NCBI GenBank assembly: GCA_001724265.1
Contig: MEDY01000022.1
Location: 1-64,000 of the forward strand
From: Rhizaria sp. SCN 62-66
Taxonomy: Eukaryota; Rhizaria, unplaced
Reading direction: 5' to 3'
DNA: 64,000 nucleotides
Below the pieces are notes generated by a model that did not search any database, was not told the DNA's origin, and was given only the letters and a program-made list of their open reading frames with translations. This document shows positions 35,701 through 46,231 of this stretch, piece by piece (the first letter of the stretch is position 1; every line of letters starts with the position of its first letter). A program made the position numbers and the translations under genes.

Positions 35701-36489
35701 GCCGCGGAAGCCGCCACGGCCGGCACGCACGCCAACAGCCTCGGCAGCGGCACGTCCACGGACGCCAATGCCGCCGCCGCCGCTGCTGCTGCGGGCGCTC
35801 GCAAGCCGAAGCCGCCGCTGCGTCTGTCATTCCTGCTGGGTCCCGCGGGCAGTGGCAAGCGGTCCCTGGTCAAGAGCGTGCTGCAGAAGTACTCCAGCAG
35901 CGTCGTGCACCTGGATGCCGCGAAGCTGGTCCAGGAGGAGCGCGAGAGCGCCCTCGACCTCGGCGCGGGTTCCCCAGGCGCCGGATCCGCGGGCGCGGAG
36001 GAGCACGTGGACCAGGCCGCCGTGCGCATCATCCTGCGGCAGGCGGCGGCGATCGCGGCCGCGGCGGGGGGAAACAGCACGAGCAGCTTCGTCGTGACCG
36101 GCTTCCCGCAGACGGTCAGCGGGTGGGGCTTCCTGCTCCAGGAGCCCACGGTTTCGCGCGCCAACGCGGCCGGCCGCAGCAAGGAGGCCGCCGGCGGCGG
36201 GCTCCGCGGGCCGCGCTTTGAGGTGGCCTCGGTGCTGCTGCTCGCATGCCCGCAGAACACGTGCCTGCAGCGCATGCTGAAGCAGGGCGTGCCGCTCAAG
36301 GCGGCGCAGGCGGCAGGCAAGGAGTACGAGGCCAACCAGAAGCACGTCGTGGCGCGGCTGATGCAAGAGGAGCCCATCCTGTCCACGACCGTGTCCGCCA
36401 ACGGGCCGCTCGAGACGGTTGCCGGCGAGGTCGCCGCGCATCTGGCCAAGGTCCTCGTGCTCGCGCCCGACAACGGCAACAACGCGTAA
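17639..36489 (+). CDS. Giant tandem adenylate-kinase-like (pseudokinase) protein, ~6,242 residues
   Basis: Exon 1 is 17639-26995 and exon 2 is 27118-36489, ending in TAA. About 15 adenylate-kinase-like modules follow one another, 250-790 residues apart. Each has a beta strand and P-loop-like turn, then a GFP motif strand and a downstream LDxP strand. P-loop turns start near residues 258, 676, 1046, 1376, 1758, 2219, 2466, 2862, 3233, 3724, 4038, 4383, 4702, 5237 and 6027. The Walker lysine is kept in modules 7 (GPPGAGKTT), 8, 9, 11 and 15, replaced by T, V, R, A and so on in others, and the loop is lost in 12-14. Only module 4 has GFPR with arginine, and it lacks the P-loop lysine. Linkers are Ala/Ser/Gly-rich, with a Q11 run near the N-terminus and an HGHGHG tract in module 8. 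Multiple AK domains occur in AK9 and single ones in central-apparatus proteins CPC1/SPEF2, so a ciliary scaffold is inferred. Confidence 0.88.
17720..17752 (+). repeat. (CAG)11 repeat, coding Gln11
   Basis: A perfect 33-base CAG tract near the N-terminus of the giant AK-module protein, read in frame as 11 glutamines. Confidence 0.95.
26996..27117 (+). other. Single intron of the giant AK-module gene
   Basis: 122 bp, phase 0. Donor ACTGAG|GTACGATG; acceptor CACTTCAG|GCTTTGC, with CTAAT shortly upstream as a plausible branch point. It is AT-rich and contains in-frame stops, so splicing is required to join the two 3.1-thousand-codon exons. Confidence 0.88.
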
Positions 36490-37213
36490 GCGATAACACG
36501 TAAGCAAACCAGATGGAAGAGAAATTGAGTCTATGGCGTCGATAATAATGTTCTAGCACTTGTCGACGAAAAAACGAAGTTGAATTTAGTTAATTTGTGT
36601 TGTACGAGTTTTATGATTGAGTTTGTCAAAAATTATATGCGTTACCACGCATGATATACACAATAGTATTCCGTTTTTATCATCAGAAGTCACCCTGTTT
36701 TCTTGGGATAGAGGCACCTGCTTTCAGACCTTGGCGAAAAAAACATTTAATAAATCTAAGATAATCAACACTGTGCGTTCTTGAACTGTGTTGACGCGAT
36801 GTGCGCTTAGGATCGATGAGATATGCCTGTGAAATCGACGTAAGGAGAAATTCTGTTCTTAAGTCCAACATTTTCGCGAACCGTCCCAAATTGAATTCGG
36901 CCAACCGCGCTGACTTGGCCTTTGGTAAAAAGTCTTCTGTGGAGGTCTTACCGCTGTACAATAGCGACCATATTTTGTACCTGAACTATATGCTCCGCAT
37001 TCTATCTATTTGTCGTGTTATTCTTTTCCGTTCCCCTAGAGGTACCCCACGTTTCCTGACTGACTCACAGCTCAGTGAGATCTGCGCGGCTCTCATCTAA
37101 AGTTCACCTCTCGACACCGTTTGTGCGAGATCCATTCTTCTGTTTGTTATCATACTACGCTCATATGCTCATCGGCGTCTATATGCTGCGATTCCCCTTT
37201 GTTATAGCTTTGT
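36490..37213. other. Intergenic spacer between the giant AK gene and eIF4G
   Basis: About 720 bp of AT-rich sequence holding the 3' UTR of the giant gene and the promoter and 5' UTR of eIF4G. Short open frames (36683-36961 minus, 36801-37100 plus) lack coding-like composition. Nothing else was recognised. Confidence 0.5.
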
Positions 37214-38334
37214 ATGGCCTCAAATCCTCGGGGGTCATTCGCAAACACTAATGATCGAGGAGGTCCCAATGCCTGGGGTTCCCAAAGGTTCGTTCCCTTG
37301 CCCTGCTAGCCCAAGCTCTCAGCGATCTCAACAATAACCAACTGAATTCACACGTCCTGTACCTTGCTCATATCTATGTCATTTTTTACTTCTGTTCCAG
37401 GCCCGTGCACAACAGTAACCTGAAGCCCCACAACCCTGCTTCCCCGACCGGCCTCGTGGCCATGCCGCCTGGCGCCTACCCCGTGCACGCCCACGCGCCC
37501 CCGCACGGCTCCCCGCACGGTCACCAGCCACCCCACGCGCACCCGTATCTGCACCACGGCGTCCCGCACGTCATGCGCTACCCGGGGGCCGGATACCTCC
37601 CCGCCTCGTCACTTTCACCCGCCGCGTTCCCCAACCAGCACCACCCGCAACAGCAGCAGCTCAACAGCAACAACCCTGCCGCCGCCGCCGCCGCCGCGGG
37701 CCTCGCCGCCGCAGCCATGTACGCGCCCCCTCCCGGCGGCCTCGCGTCGCGCCCCCCCGGCCCCGGCGGTCTGCCCGGCCCCGCTGGCCCTGCCGGCCTC
37801 GCCGCCGTGCCCGCCTCCAGCGCCAGCAGCGCGCTCGCCGGGGGCCCCGTTGCTGTGACCCCGACGCGCCCCACCGCGGGCGGTGCCGGCGGCGGCGGCG
37901 GGCCGCGCAAGCCTGCGGGGTACTTCAACGCGGCGACGCCCAACCGCGAGGAAATGGCCGCCGCGGCCGCGGGCGTGTCGCCCCAGGTCCCCGGCGGTGG
38001 CGGCAGCGCCAGCGTCGGAATGGGCTCTCTCCCAGGCTTCTCCCAGCAGCAGCAGCAGCAGACATTTGGTGACGGCTACGGCGCGGGCGCGGGTGCCGGC
38101 CAGCCGCAGCAGCAGCAAGGCCTGACAATCCCGTCGGCTGCATTCGCCTACTACGGCCAGCAACAGCAGCCGTCTCAGCAGCAACCTCAGCAGCAGCAGC
38201 AGGGCGCCAATGCCGGCGCTGGCGCTGGTGCAGGCCAACAGGGCTTTTACCCCGCCTACCAATACCAGTCTCTGCCTCAGCAGCAGCAACAGCAACAGAT
38301 GGCGTTTCTGATGCAACAGCAACAGCAACAACAA

Positions 38335-38376
<42 letters not shown>

Positions 38377-40518
38377 GGCGGCAATGTCAACGCCAACAGA
38401 GGGCTGTTCTCAGTCCCTCCCGCCGCCACCACCGGCGCTGCTACCGCGACTGCCGGCGCCGGCTCTGGCTCTGGCGCTGGCTCCGGCTCTGGCTCAAGTG
38501 GCAGCGGCAGCGGCAGCGGCAGCGGCAGCGGCAACAAGTTGGGCACCAAGCTATCGATCGCGGCGGCCTCCTTTGTGCCCCGCTCGGTCGCTGCCACCGC
38601 TGCGCCCGCGGTTGTCGCCAGCAACAACAGCGCGGGCACTCTGAACGCTGGCCTCGGCTACGGCGGCTACCAGCAGCAGCAGCACGGGTACGGGACTGCC
38701 CACGGTCACTCGCCCGCCCACGGTCACTTCCAGCTGGGCGCCATGCCGGCCTACTTCCAGGGCCCCGGCGCCGGCGGCGTCCCCGCCCCCGGCAGTCAGC
38801 CGCAGCCGGCCTCGGCTGCGGCTACAGGCGGCGGCGCCGGCGGCGTCGGTGTCGGCGTCGGCGGCCAGGGGGGCTCGGGCTCCTCCGCGGGCTCTGCAGT
38901 GGCCGCAGGCAGTGGTAACACCGCGGGTACAGGCGCGGGCGCTGGCGCGGGCGCGGGCGGCGCGGCGTCGCTGCTGGCTGACGTCGACTACTCGTCGGTC
39001 GGCGCCGGCATGCGCAACCTCTACGCCCACTCGCACGCCCACGGCCACGGTCACGGTGTGAGCGCCGTCTCTGTTGGCGGCCCCGCTCCCGGCGTCACCG
39101 CCTCCTCTGCCGCCGCCGCGGCCGGCGGCGCCGGCGCCCGTGCGGCCGCCGACTCGGCCGCCGCGGCGGCTACGGCGCTCGCGCTGAGCAGCCTCGCCGC
39201 GGGGGGCATCCCCTCGGAGGCCTTCGACGTGCCGGGGCTGCCCTCGCTTGACTCCAGCACTATCACTGGGACCACCACCACCAACAACAACAGCAGCGCC
39301 AGCAGCGGCAGCAGCGGCGGCGCGAGTAACACTGGCGGCGCGGGCGCTGCGGGCGCGGGCTCCGGGAGCTCCGGCGCGGGGGGCTCCGAGCTCTTCTTCG
39401 GCGGCGACTACAGCTCGATGCTCGCGAACCTGTCGCTGTCACAATTCACGCCCCCTTCGCTCACCGACAACAGCAACGCTAGCTCTGCCCACGCGACGGA
39501 GAGCACGACCAGTGCATTTGGCTCTCTCAACACCACGGCCGATGCCGCTGCTACCAGCCCGCTTGCGATGGATCTGCCCGAGCCGTTCACCGACAACTCG
39601 AGCGCCAGCGCCGCCAGTGCCGGCAGCGCCAGCAGTGCCACTGCCGACTCCGCTGCTCCGGCCGCGACCGCGAGTGTTGCCGCCACGGCGCCCTCGCCTG
39701 CTGGGACTGCCAGCGCTGACCGCTTCCCCAAGAGCGAGGCCGCCATCGCCGCCGCCAACGCCGCCGCCGCCGCGGCTGCCGCTGCTGCCGCGGGCGGTGT
39801 CCATAGTGCGGAGACGGGGGAGGACGGCCGCGGCTACTCGCTGCGCGCCGCGCAACCGCTGCGGCCCTTTGTGCCCACACACACGGCCGTGTCCGCCGTG
39901 CGGACGCCGCTGACGAGCGCGACCTTCTACCCCTCTGCGGGTGCGGTGGCCCCGGCGCCGGCGCAGCGCGCGCGCTACACGCTGACGCAGATGCTGCTGC
40001 TGCGGCACCAGCTGCTCTCGCGCCCGGGCGCGGCCGTCGCGGCGGCCCACCAGCCCGCGCGCACGGCGGTCCGGGCCTCGCTGCCGGACCTGCTGCAGGC
40101 CGCGGTGCCCGAGGCGCTGACGCCCGCCTCGGCCGCGCACGCGCGCCGCGCCGCCGCCGTTGCCGCGCTCGAGGCCGAGTGGCAGGCGCAGGTCCAAGCT
40201 GAGCTGGCCAAGCACGGCGGTGTGCTCCCCACAGGCCACCCCTTCCTGGCGGCCTCCGCGCTCGCGGCGGACGACGCGAGCAGCGCCGAGGCCGCTGCGG
40301 GCGCGGGCGTGGACGGGGGTGTGACACTGGGCATCATGGGCCGCGCCAGCGCTAACGCAGACGCGTCCAGCTCCAGCTCCAGCTCCAGCTCGAGCTCTGC
40401 GACGACGACTGCGGCGTCGACCGCGTCAGCAAGTCCCACGGCCGCCAGTGCCGGAGCCGGGGCCGGCGGCGACACGTTGCCCCCGCAGCGGAGCATGTTC
40501 GGCACCGCGCTCCAACAG

Positions 40519-40573
<55 letters not shown>

Positions 40574-43560
40574 CAGAAGCTAGCTCGAGTGCGAGTGCGG
40601 GTGCGAACGGCAACACTGACCGGACGCTGTCGCGCGAGACCATGGGTTCTGCTGTCACGGCCGCCGCCGCCGCTGCCTCTGCGGCGACGCCGACCGAGAT
40701 CGAGGTCGCGTCGCTGCTGTCCATCTCCCCCTCGCACTCCGACGCCAGCTTAAACTCCGGCTCTGGCTCTGCGACCACGACCGCGACCGTGTCGTTCGCC
40801 CCTACGCCCTCCCCTGTCTCGGCCGGCGCCGCGCTCCGCCCCTCGGGCTCCGCGGGCCCCACGAGTTCCGGCGCTGGCGGCGCTGGCGCAGTCACGGGTA
40901 CGGTGGGGTGGACGCCGCTGTCGCGCCGGTCCACCTCCAGCTCGGGCCACAACCCGGTCGCGAGCACCGGGCTCGGCTCGGCCTCCTCCTCCGCCGCCGG
41001 CTCCTTCCACAGCAACAACAGCTCCGCCCCCGGCGGCAGCGGCGCGCTGGCGGCCGTGGCGGGTGCGCCCGCGGCGGTGTCGGCGCTCGAGGCGCTGCAG
41101 AGCCGCGTGGTTGCGCGCGTGATGGGCTCGCTGAACCGCCTCACGGTCGAGCGGTTCGCGTCGGTGTCAGACAAGCTGACGTCGTTCCTGCTCGACAGCA
41201 CGGGCGCGACACCCGAGACGGTCGAGGTCGTGATCCGCCAGGCCGCCACGCTCACCGTCGAGAAGGCCTTCAGCGAGCCCAAGTACGCGTCCATGTACGC
41301 CCAACTGCTCCGCAAGCTCTGGCTCGCAATTCCCGCGGTCGCGTACATCCCTACCGCCGCCGCCCCCGCGAAGCCGAGCGCCGGCCATCGTGGCCGCGGC
41401 GACTCTGCGCCGGCGACGACGACGACTGTGCCGACGGTCATCCTGCCCGAGGACAAAGCGGCCGTGCTGGGCCGCGCCTCCTGCGCCGTGCCCACCTCCG
41501 CCGCTGGCAGCGGTGGCAGCGGCACGGTCAGCGCACTCGCGTCGCCCTCCGCAGCCGCCGCCGCTGCGGGCACTGCAACCGCGACCGCGACTGTGTCCGC
41601 GGCGGCGGCGTCCCCCGCCGTCGTCGCTGCCTCTGCCGCGGCCGCCGCCGCCGCGACAGTGGCAGCGACCGCCGCCGCCGCCGCGGCTGCAGGCACCGGC
41701 ACCGTGGCCGTGGCGCCGCCGCGCCCGCGGTACATCGACGTCCGCTTGGTGGCGCTGCAAGTGTGCCAGGACGAGCTGCGCGCGCTCTCGGCCCGCGACC
41801 AGTCGGCCGCGATCGCGGAGCTCACGGCGCAGCTCATGGCCACGGGCGAGTTCCCCGAGCGCGAGCTGGCCGTCGCCGCGGCCGTGCAGCGCCGCCGCCA
41901 GCGCCGCGCGGGCAACCTGCGGCTCATCGGCGCGCTCTACCTGGAGGGCATCCTGCGCGACAACGCCGTGGTGGACTGTCTGGCCACACTCGGCGCGGTC
42001 TGTCCCGACGCGGCCGCAAGCCACCTGCAGTCGCCGCTGACGGGCGATAACATCGGATCCATCTGCTCCTTGCTGACCACCGTCGGCAGCCAGCTCGCGA
42101 GCCGCAAGCGTGACACGGTCGAGCACATCTTCGACCGGCTTAAGTTCGCCACGCTGGGCACGCCGTTGCCGCGCGGCGTCGCGGCGCCTATCACCACGGG
42201 GCTCACCGTCGACCCGCGCCTGCGCTTCGCCGTCGAGGACCTCATCGCGCTGCGCAAGAACGCTTGGCAGCCCACGCGCGCTGTCGCCGATGCGCCGTAC
42301 TCGCGGTCCGAGCGCGAGGCCGTGGCCCGACACGACGCGCCCGTCTCGCAGCGCCTCGGGCTCAACCTCAGCACGCCCCTCACCTCGCCCGGGGCTGGCG
42401 CGGGCGCGGCAGGCACCGTCGACCGATACGCGCGCCTCGCCTCGCTGTCCTCCCCCGCCGCCGCCTCCGCCGCCTCTAACGCGATTGCTGGTGCCGACAG
42501 CGCTGCGCCCGCGACTACGAGCGCCGGTGTGAGCTCGGGAGCGTTCATGACGCCTCCCCGCGCCGCGCGCCCCAGCGCCGCCAGCGCCGCCGCCGCCGAA
42601 GCCGCCGCCGCCGCTGATAACACCGCTGCTGCTGCTGCGGCGGCGGCGAGCGGCGCGCTGTCTGCCGAGGAGATCGACACGCTGCTATCGTCAGCGATGC
42701 TGGAGTTCTCGAAGACGCACGACATCACCTCCGTGCGCGTGCACGTGCTGCGCATCCTCTCCCGCGTTGGCGCGCCGCTGCTAGAGGTCTTCCTCCAGTC
42801 CAACCCTGCCACCGGTGACGACGCCAGCTCGGGGGCTGCGGCTGCGGTGCGGCTGGTGCCGCTGCCGGCCCGCCTGGCGACCGCGCTGGTGCGCGCCTCG
42901 GTGCGCGACATCTGCGTGACCAACGGCACCGGCAAGGCGGCCTCGCCCGTGCTGGCCTCGCTGCTGCCACGGCTGCTGCACGCTCCGCCGCTGTCGGCCG
43001 CCGCCGTGGCCGCGGCGCGCGCGCTGGCCGCGGATCCCGCCGCCGCGGCCGCCGTGGCCGCGGGCACGGCGCCTTACAGCATGATGGAGACGGTGGCCGC
43101 GCTCTGGACGATCCCGCGCAGCTCCGTCGTGACGGGGCTGTGCGAGGTGGCCGTCGACAGCGACCTGCTCTTCGACGCGCCGCGGCTGCCGCAGCTGCTG
43201 GGCTCGTTGCTCGCGGCCTGGGCGCTGCCCACCGCCCTCGACGCGTTCGGCAGCACCGCCGGCGGCAACGCGCTGCCGCCTGTGCTGGGGCTGCGGGACG
43301 TCAACACTGTACTCAAGGCTGCCGCCGAGGCCGCGGGCCACGTCCCCGCGACGGCGACGCGCCCGCTCGCGACGGGGCTGCACACGGCGCACGCTCTCGC
43401 CGCGGCTGGGCCCGGAGCCATGCGCGCGTTTGCCGGCGCCGCGCCGCGCAGGGTCGTCATCCCCGCTCTGCTGATGGTGCCGCTCGAGACCGTGGGCGAG
43501 CAGGCCTGGGTCAGGGAGGGGCTGCCCGATGCGGAAGTCTGGCCGCCTGCGCTCCAGTGA
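37214..43560 (+). CDS. EIF4G: Eukaryotic translation initiation factor 4G (eIF4G), Gln/Gly/Ala-expanded
   Basis: Exon 1 (37214-37287) encodes 24 complete residues opening MASNPRGSFANTNDRGG. Exon 2 (37401-43560) completes a 2,077-residue protein ending in TGA. Residues ~30-870 are low-complexity, rich in His/Pro, Gln and Gly. At residue 883 RYTLTQMLLLR matches the eIF4E-binding site, closest to plant eIFiso4G RYTREQLL, with Met in place of the usual Leu. A MIF4G domain spans ~1253-1668 (LNRLTVERFASVSDKL, FSEPKYASMYAQLLRKLW, GNLRLIGALYLEGILRD, VEDLIALRKNAW). It is interrupted by an Ala/Thr-rich insert of roughly 120 residues after the first helices. A MA3 domain starts near 1778 (LSAEEIDTLLSSAMLEF). 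It scaffolds eIF4E, eIF4A and eIF3 on capped mRNA. The ORF beginning at GTG 37405 is not the start: an acceptor CAG lies at 37400 and exon 1 supplies the ATG. Confidence 0.9.
37288..37400 (+). other. Intron near the eIF4G start
   Basis: 113 bp. Donor CAAAG|GTTCGTTC; acceptor CTGTTCCAG|GCCCGTG. Splicing joins GSQ to RPVHNSN in frame. The unspliced first-exon frame stops at TAG 37307-37309, within the intron. Confidence 0.8.
38314..38373 (+). repeat. CAA/CAG tract coding Gln20 in eIF4G
   Basis: Twenty consecutive Gln codons: mixed CAA/CAG at first, then a perfect run of CAG. Shorter Gln runs surround it from 38040 to 38310. Confidence 0.95.
40513..40572 (+). repeat. CAG-rich tract coding Gln20 in eIF4G
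   Basis: Twenty consecutive Gln codons, mainly CAG with a few CAA, between the eIF4E-binding motif and the MIF4G domain. Confidence 0.95.
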
Positions 43561-44440
43561 GCAGTGAGTGCGATACGAAACGCCACACTGAACATTGAGG
43601 GCGTCGCAGTGTGTGCAATCCACAGTGTGCAGTCTTGCGGTGTGGTTGCGTGTGGTTGGGTGCCATCGATCTGTCTATGATCGATGAAGTATATACTATG
43701 TAAGGTGTATCGTGCTTGACAGTTTGTTCACTCGTAGTTTGAGTGTAAGTTCTAACTTAAAAAGGCGAGAAACTTTCGGCAAGGCTCTTTTTATTAGAGG
43801 TTTACGTAGTATTACGTTGCGCAACTCCCTGTTTTTTAAAGTTCATTGTGGTTCTGATATGCTCGTTCGCAGTTTTCCTATTTTTAGTGTTTGTGTGTAA
43901 TGCATGTAAGGTTTGTCAAGGGTATCTTGTGTATTATTATGTTTGGTAGTCGTATTCTTCAGTCTTGTATTAATATATTATTCATTCATAGAACATGTTG
44001 TGATGAAATACACAATTCAAACACGCTATTCAGATCCACGCTTGAGCATAAGTGATGATAATTGTGTATGATATCGCGATTGGGAGACAAAAAAAGAAGT
44101 TCACCAAGGCGCAAGCGCGCACGAACACGTCGACAGCGACGATACGGCGGCAGCAAGATGCGCGTGGGGGGTATTATAATAGTTGTTGTGGGATTAACAG
44201 CAAAAAGAGGGGTATGGACAGTGACAGAGGGCAACAGGGAAATGAGAACTAAAGAGTGATGGCAAATTCGAAAATGATCGACACATAAACGAAATTGACG
44301 AAAACAAATCAAATCTGACATAATCGTGTCAAAGAAATGAGCGTGTCTTTTGGGTGAGTATACGAGGGTGAGAAAGACACACGGTGAGTTAACCATGGTG
44401 AGAGGAGATGTAAGGGAGAGGACTATAGGGGGAAACGAAT

Positions 44441-44475
44441 AAAGAGAGAAAGAGAGAGAGATGGAGAGATGGAGA
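44441..44475 (+). repeat. GA-rich microsatellite
   Basis: An imperfect (GA)n/(AAAGAGAG) tract followed by two GGAGAGAT units, inside the purine-rich gene-free region. Confidence 0.8.
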
Positions 44476-44631
44476 CTGTGTAGAGGCGCGCAAGGGAGAT
44501 GGGTGACTCGAGACCTAGTGCGAAGATAATCGAATACGCGGAGATTGCTCGGGAGACCGCCGCGGTCGAGATGGCAACACAGCAGTGGAAGAGAGAACAT
44601 AGCACGCGCGCGCAGAAAGAGATAACGAGAG

Positions 44632-44656
44632 CAAGAGGGAGAGAGAGAGAGAGAGC
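44632..44656 (+). repeat. (GA)n microsatellite
   Basis: GAGGGA followed by about nine GA units. It is the second GA tract within 200 bp. Confidence 0.8.
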
Positions 44657-46231
44657 GTGATGAACAAAAAGCTCGTCACAGGCATGCGATGCAGTGCATG
44701 AGAGCGATATGTTGATTTTTGTTCTGGGCACCAGTTGCGACGTCGCAAGACATCTAGAGAGAGGGGTTTTGAGACGCGCGCGCGAACGGAGGTTATAATT
44801 GTTGTAATTGCTGAGTATTTAAGCGAAATCACAAAGGATAACAATCTAGAGTAAGAAGTGGGAGTGTGCGTGACGGTGAGCGCGAGTGCAGAGGCGGTCA
44901 TGTGGGTTTAGAGAGACAATATCACCTAATTGCAGTCACTGTGACGAGAGTGACAATGAGCGACGATGATGCTAACATTAATGTGATACGTAGACGGATA
45001 CACGCGCGTACACTCATGACGAGTATGAAACGGTTGTCGAGCCGCTACTTTGTTAACAAAACGAAAACGAGGACAGAACATGTGGTGAGTAAAAAACACA
45101 AAAGTAGGCGTTAAAAGATAGCAAAAAAAGACGGTCAAATAAGCCGCCGATAAAAAGTATATGAATGCGATGATTACACATATGATCAGTGTTATCGTGA
45201 AGAAAGGCAACGAGAGGCACCATCGGACGACGTGACTGTAAGAGCGAGAGTGGTCGCCGCGTCACGGCCGAAGCGTGGGTTTCGTCGCCGGGAGAGGGGG
45301 AGAGGGCACTACAAGTGTTGTAATTGAGATATACGTAGGAACTGCAGCTGAGTGCGTGTTATCATGAGTGCGTGTGACTCTGGGCATGGTGGTTATGCGT
45401 GCGAATTGACTGGGTGCAAGATCGTGATGGATGAGTTGTCATTCTTGTGGTAACGAATGAACTAACAACGGAGAAGTATTAAACAACTTAAAAAACAAAT
45501 AACGACGATGTGGGGGCGCGCAAGCAGCTGATATAGCGGCAATATTTTTGTTTTGAAGACTAAGAAAATAAATAAAACTACAACGGAACTACAACGGAAA
45601 TGAACTATTATTACAAAAATAAAGCACTGAATGATCTCCCTGAAACACATGTGTGCGAACAACGTCTGGTGGCTGGGGCAGTAGTGAATAACAGAGAGCT
45701 GCTGGTTGGATCTACACAGTAAGTCCCGTGGAAAAAACAACAACAATCAAGCTGGCTGCATTCATTATGTTGTACCATCAGGACCTGAGACAACATGTTT
45801 GTTTAGGGTTTCGAGAAAGGATAAAAAAGGAAAAATACAAAGATACAAATAGAAAAATACGAGTATACAAAAACAACACACTGGGTTACAATATTACGCA
45901 AGGTTGCCTGCGACGGCGAGGCAAGCTGCTGCAATGGCGCACACGGTTGATGATGCGCACATTGACACACGTTCACTTTACAGTCAGAATCACACTGAAA
46001 AACGCAAAAATAAGAAATGAAGGAGGACACAAACATGTCAAGAACAGAGAAATTCACACAAAAAAATGCGTTCGTGAATTTCAGTGTCACACCTTTTACA
46101 CGCAACAATGCGCACATGTGGCGATTCGTGACCTTGTCATGCTGGTGTTGCCGGGTGCAATTTGAGACATAACGACTGACATGTCTTTGCACACAGCGGC
46201 AGAGCGGGTGTCGTTGAACAGCAGTAAGCGC

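Larger units (their letters stand above)
43561..46231. other. 2.7-kb gene-free region, purine-skewed in the middle
   Basis: The longest stretch without a recognisable gene. 43700-44040 is AT-rich. From ~44040 to ~45450 the plus strand is clearly purine-rich (GAGAGA, AAACGA, GTGAGA tracts), which creates long pyrimidine-biased minus-strand frames rich in Ser, Leu and Phe that are not credible proteins. 45720-46200 is A-rich. It must include the 3' UTRs of eIF4G and of the convergent small gene at 46232. An unannotated plus-strand non-coding transcript is possible but unproven. Confidence 0.45.

Noticed and set aside
33673-35730. 685-codon minus-strand open frame inside the giant AK gene
   Set aside because: Arises from GC-rich third positions; composition (Arg/Gly/Ala/Leu) and lack of motifs mark it as a shadow frame.
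17639-36489. Dynein heavy chain or AAA+ array as explanation for the repeated P-loops
   Set aside because: No Walker B/sensor/arginine-finger pattern; each P-loop is followed by an adenylate-kinase GFP strand and LDxP strand instead.
43986-45265. Ser/Leu/Phe-rich minus-strand frames in the gene-free region
   Set aside because: They follow from the pyrimidine bias of that strand; composition is dictated by GA microsatellites and not by coding constraint.
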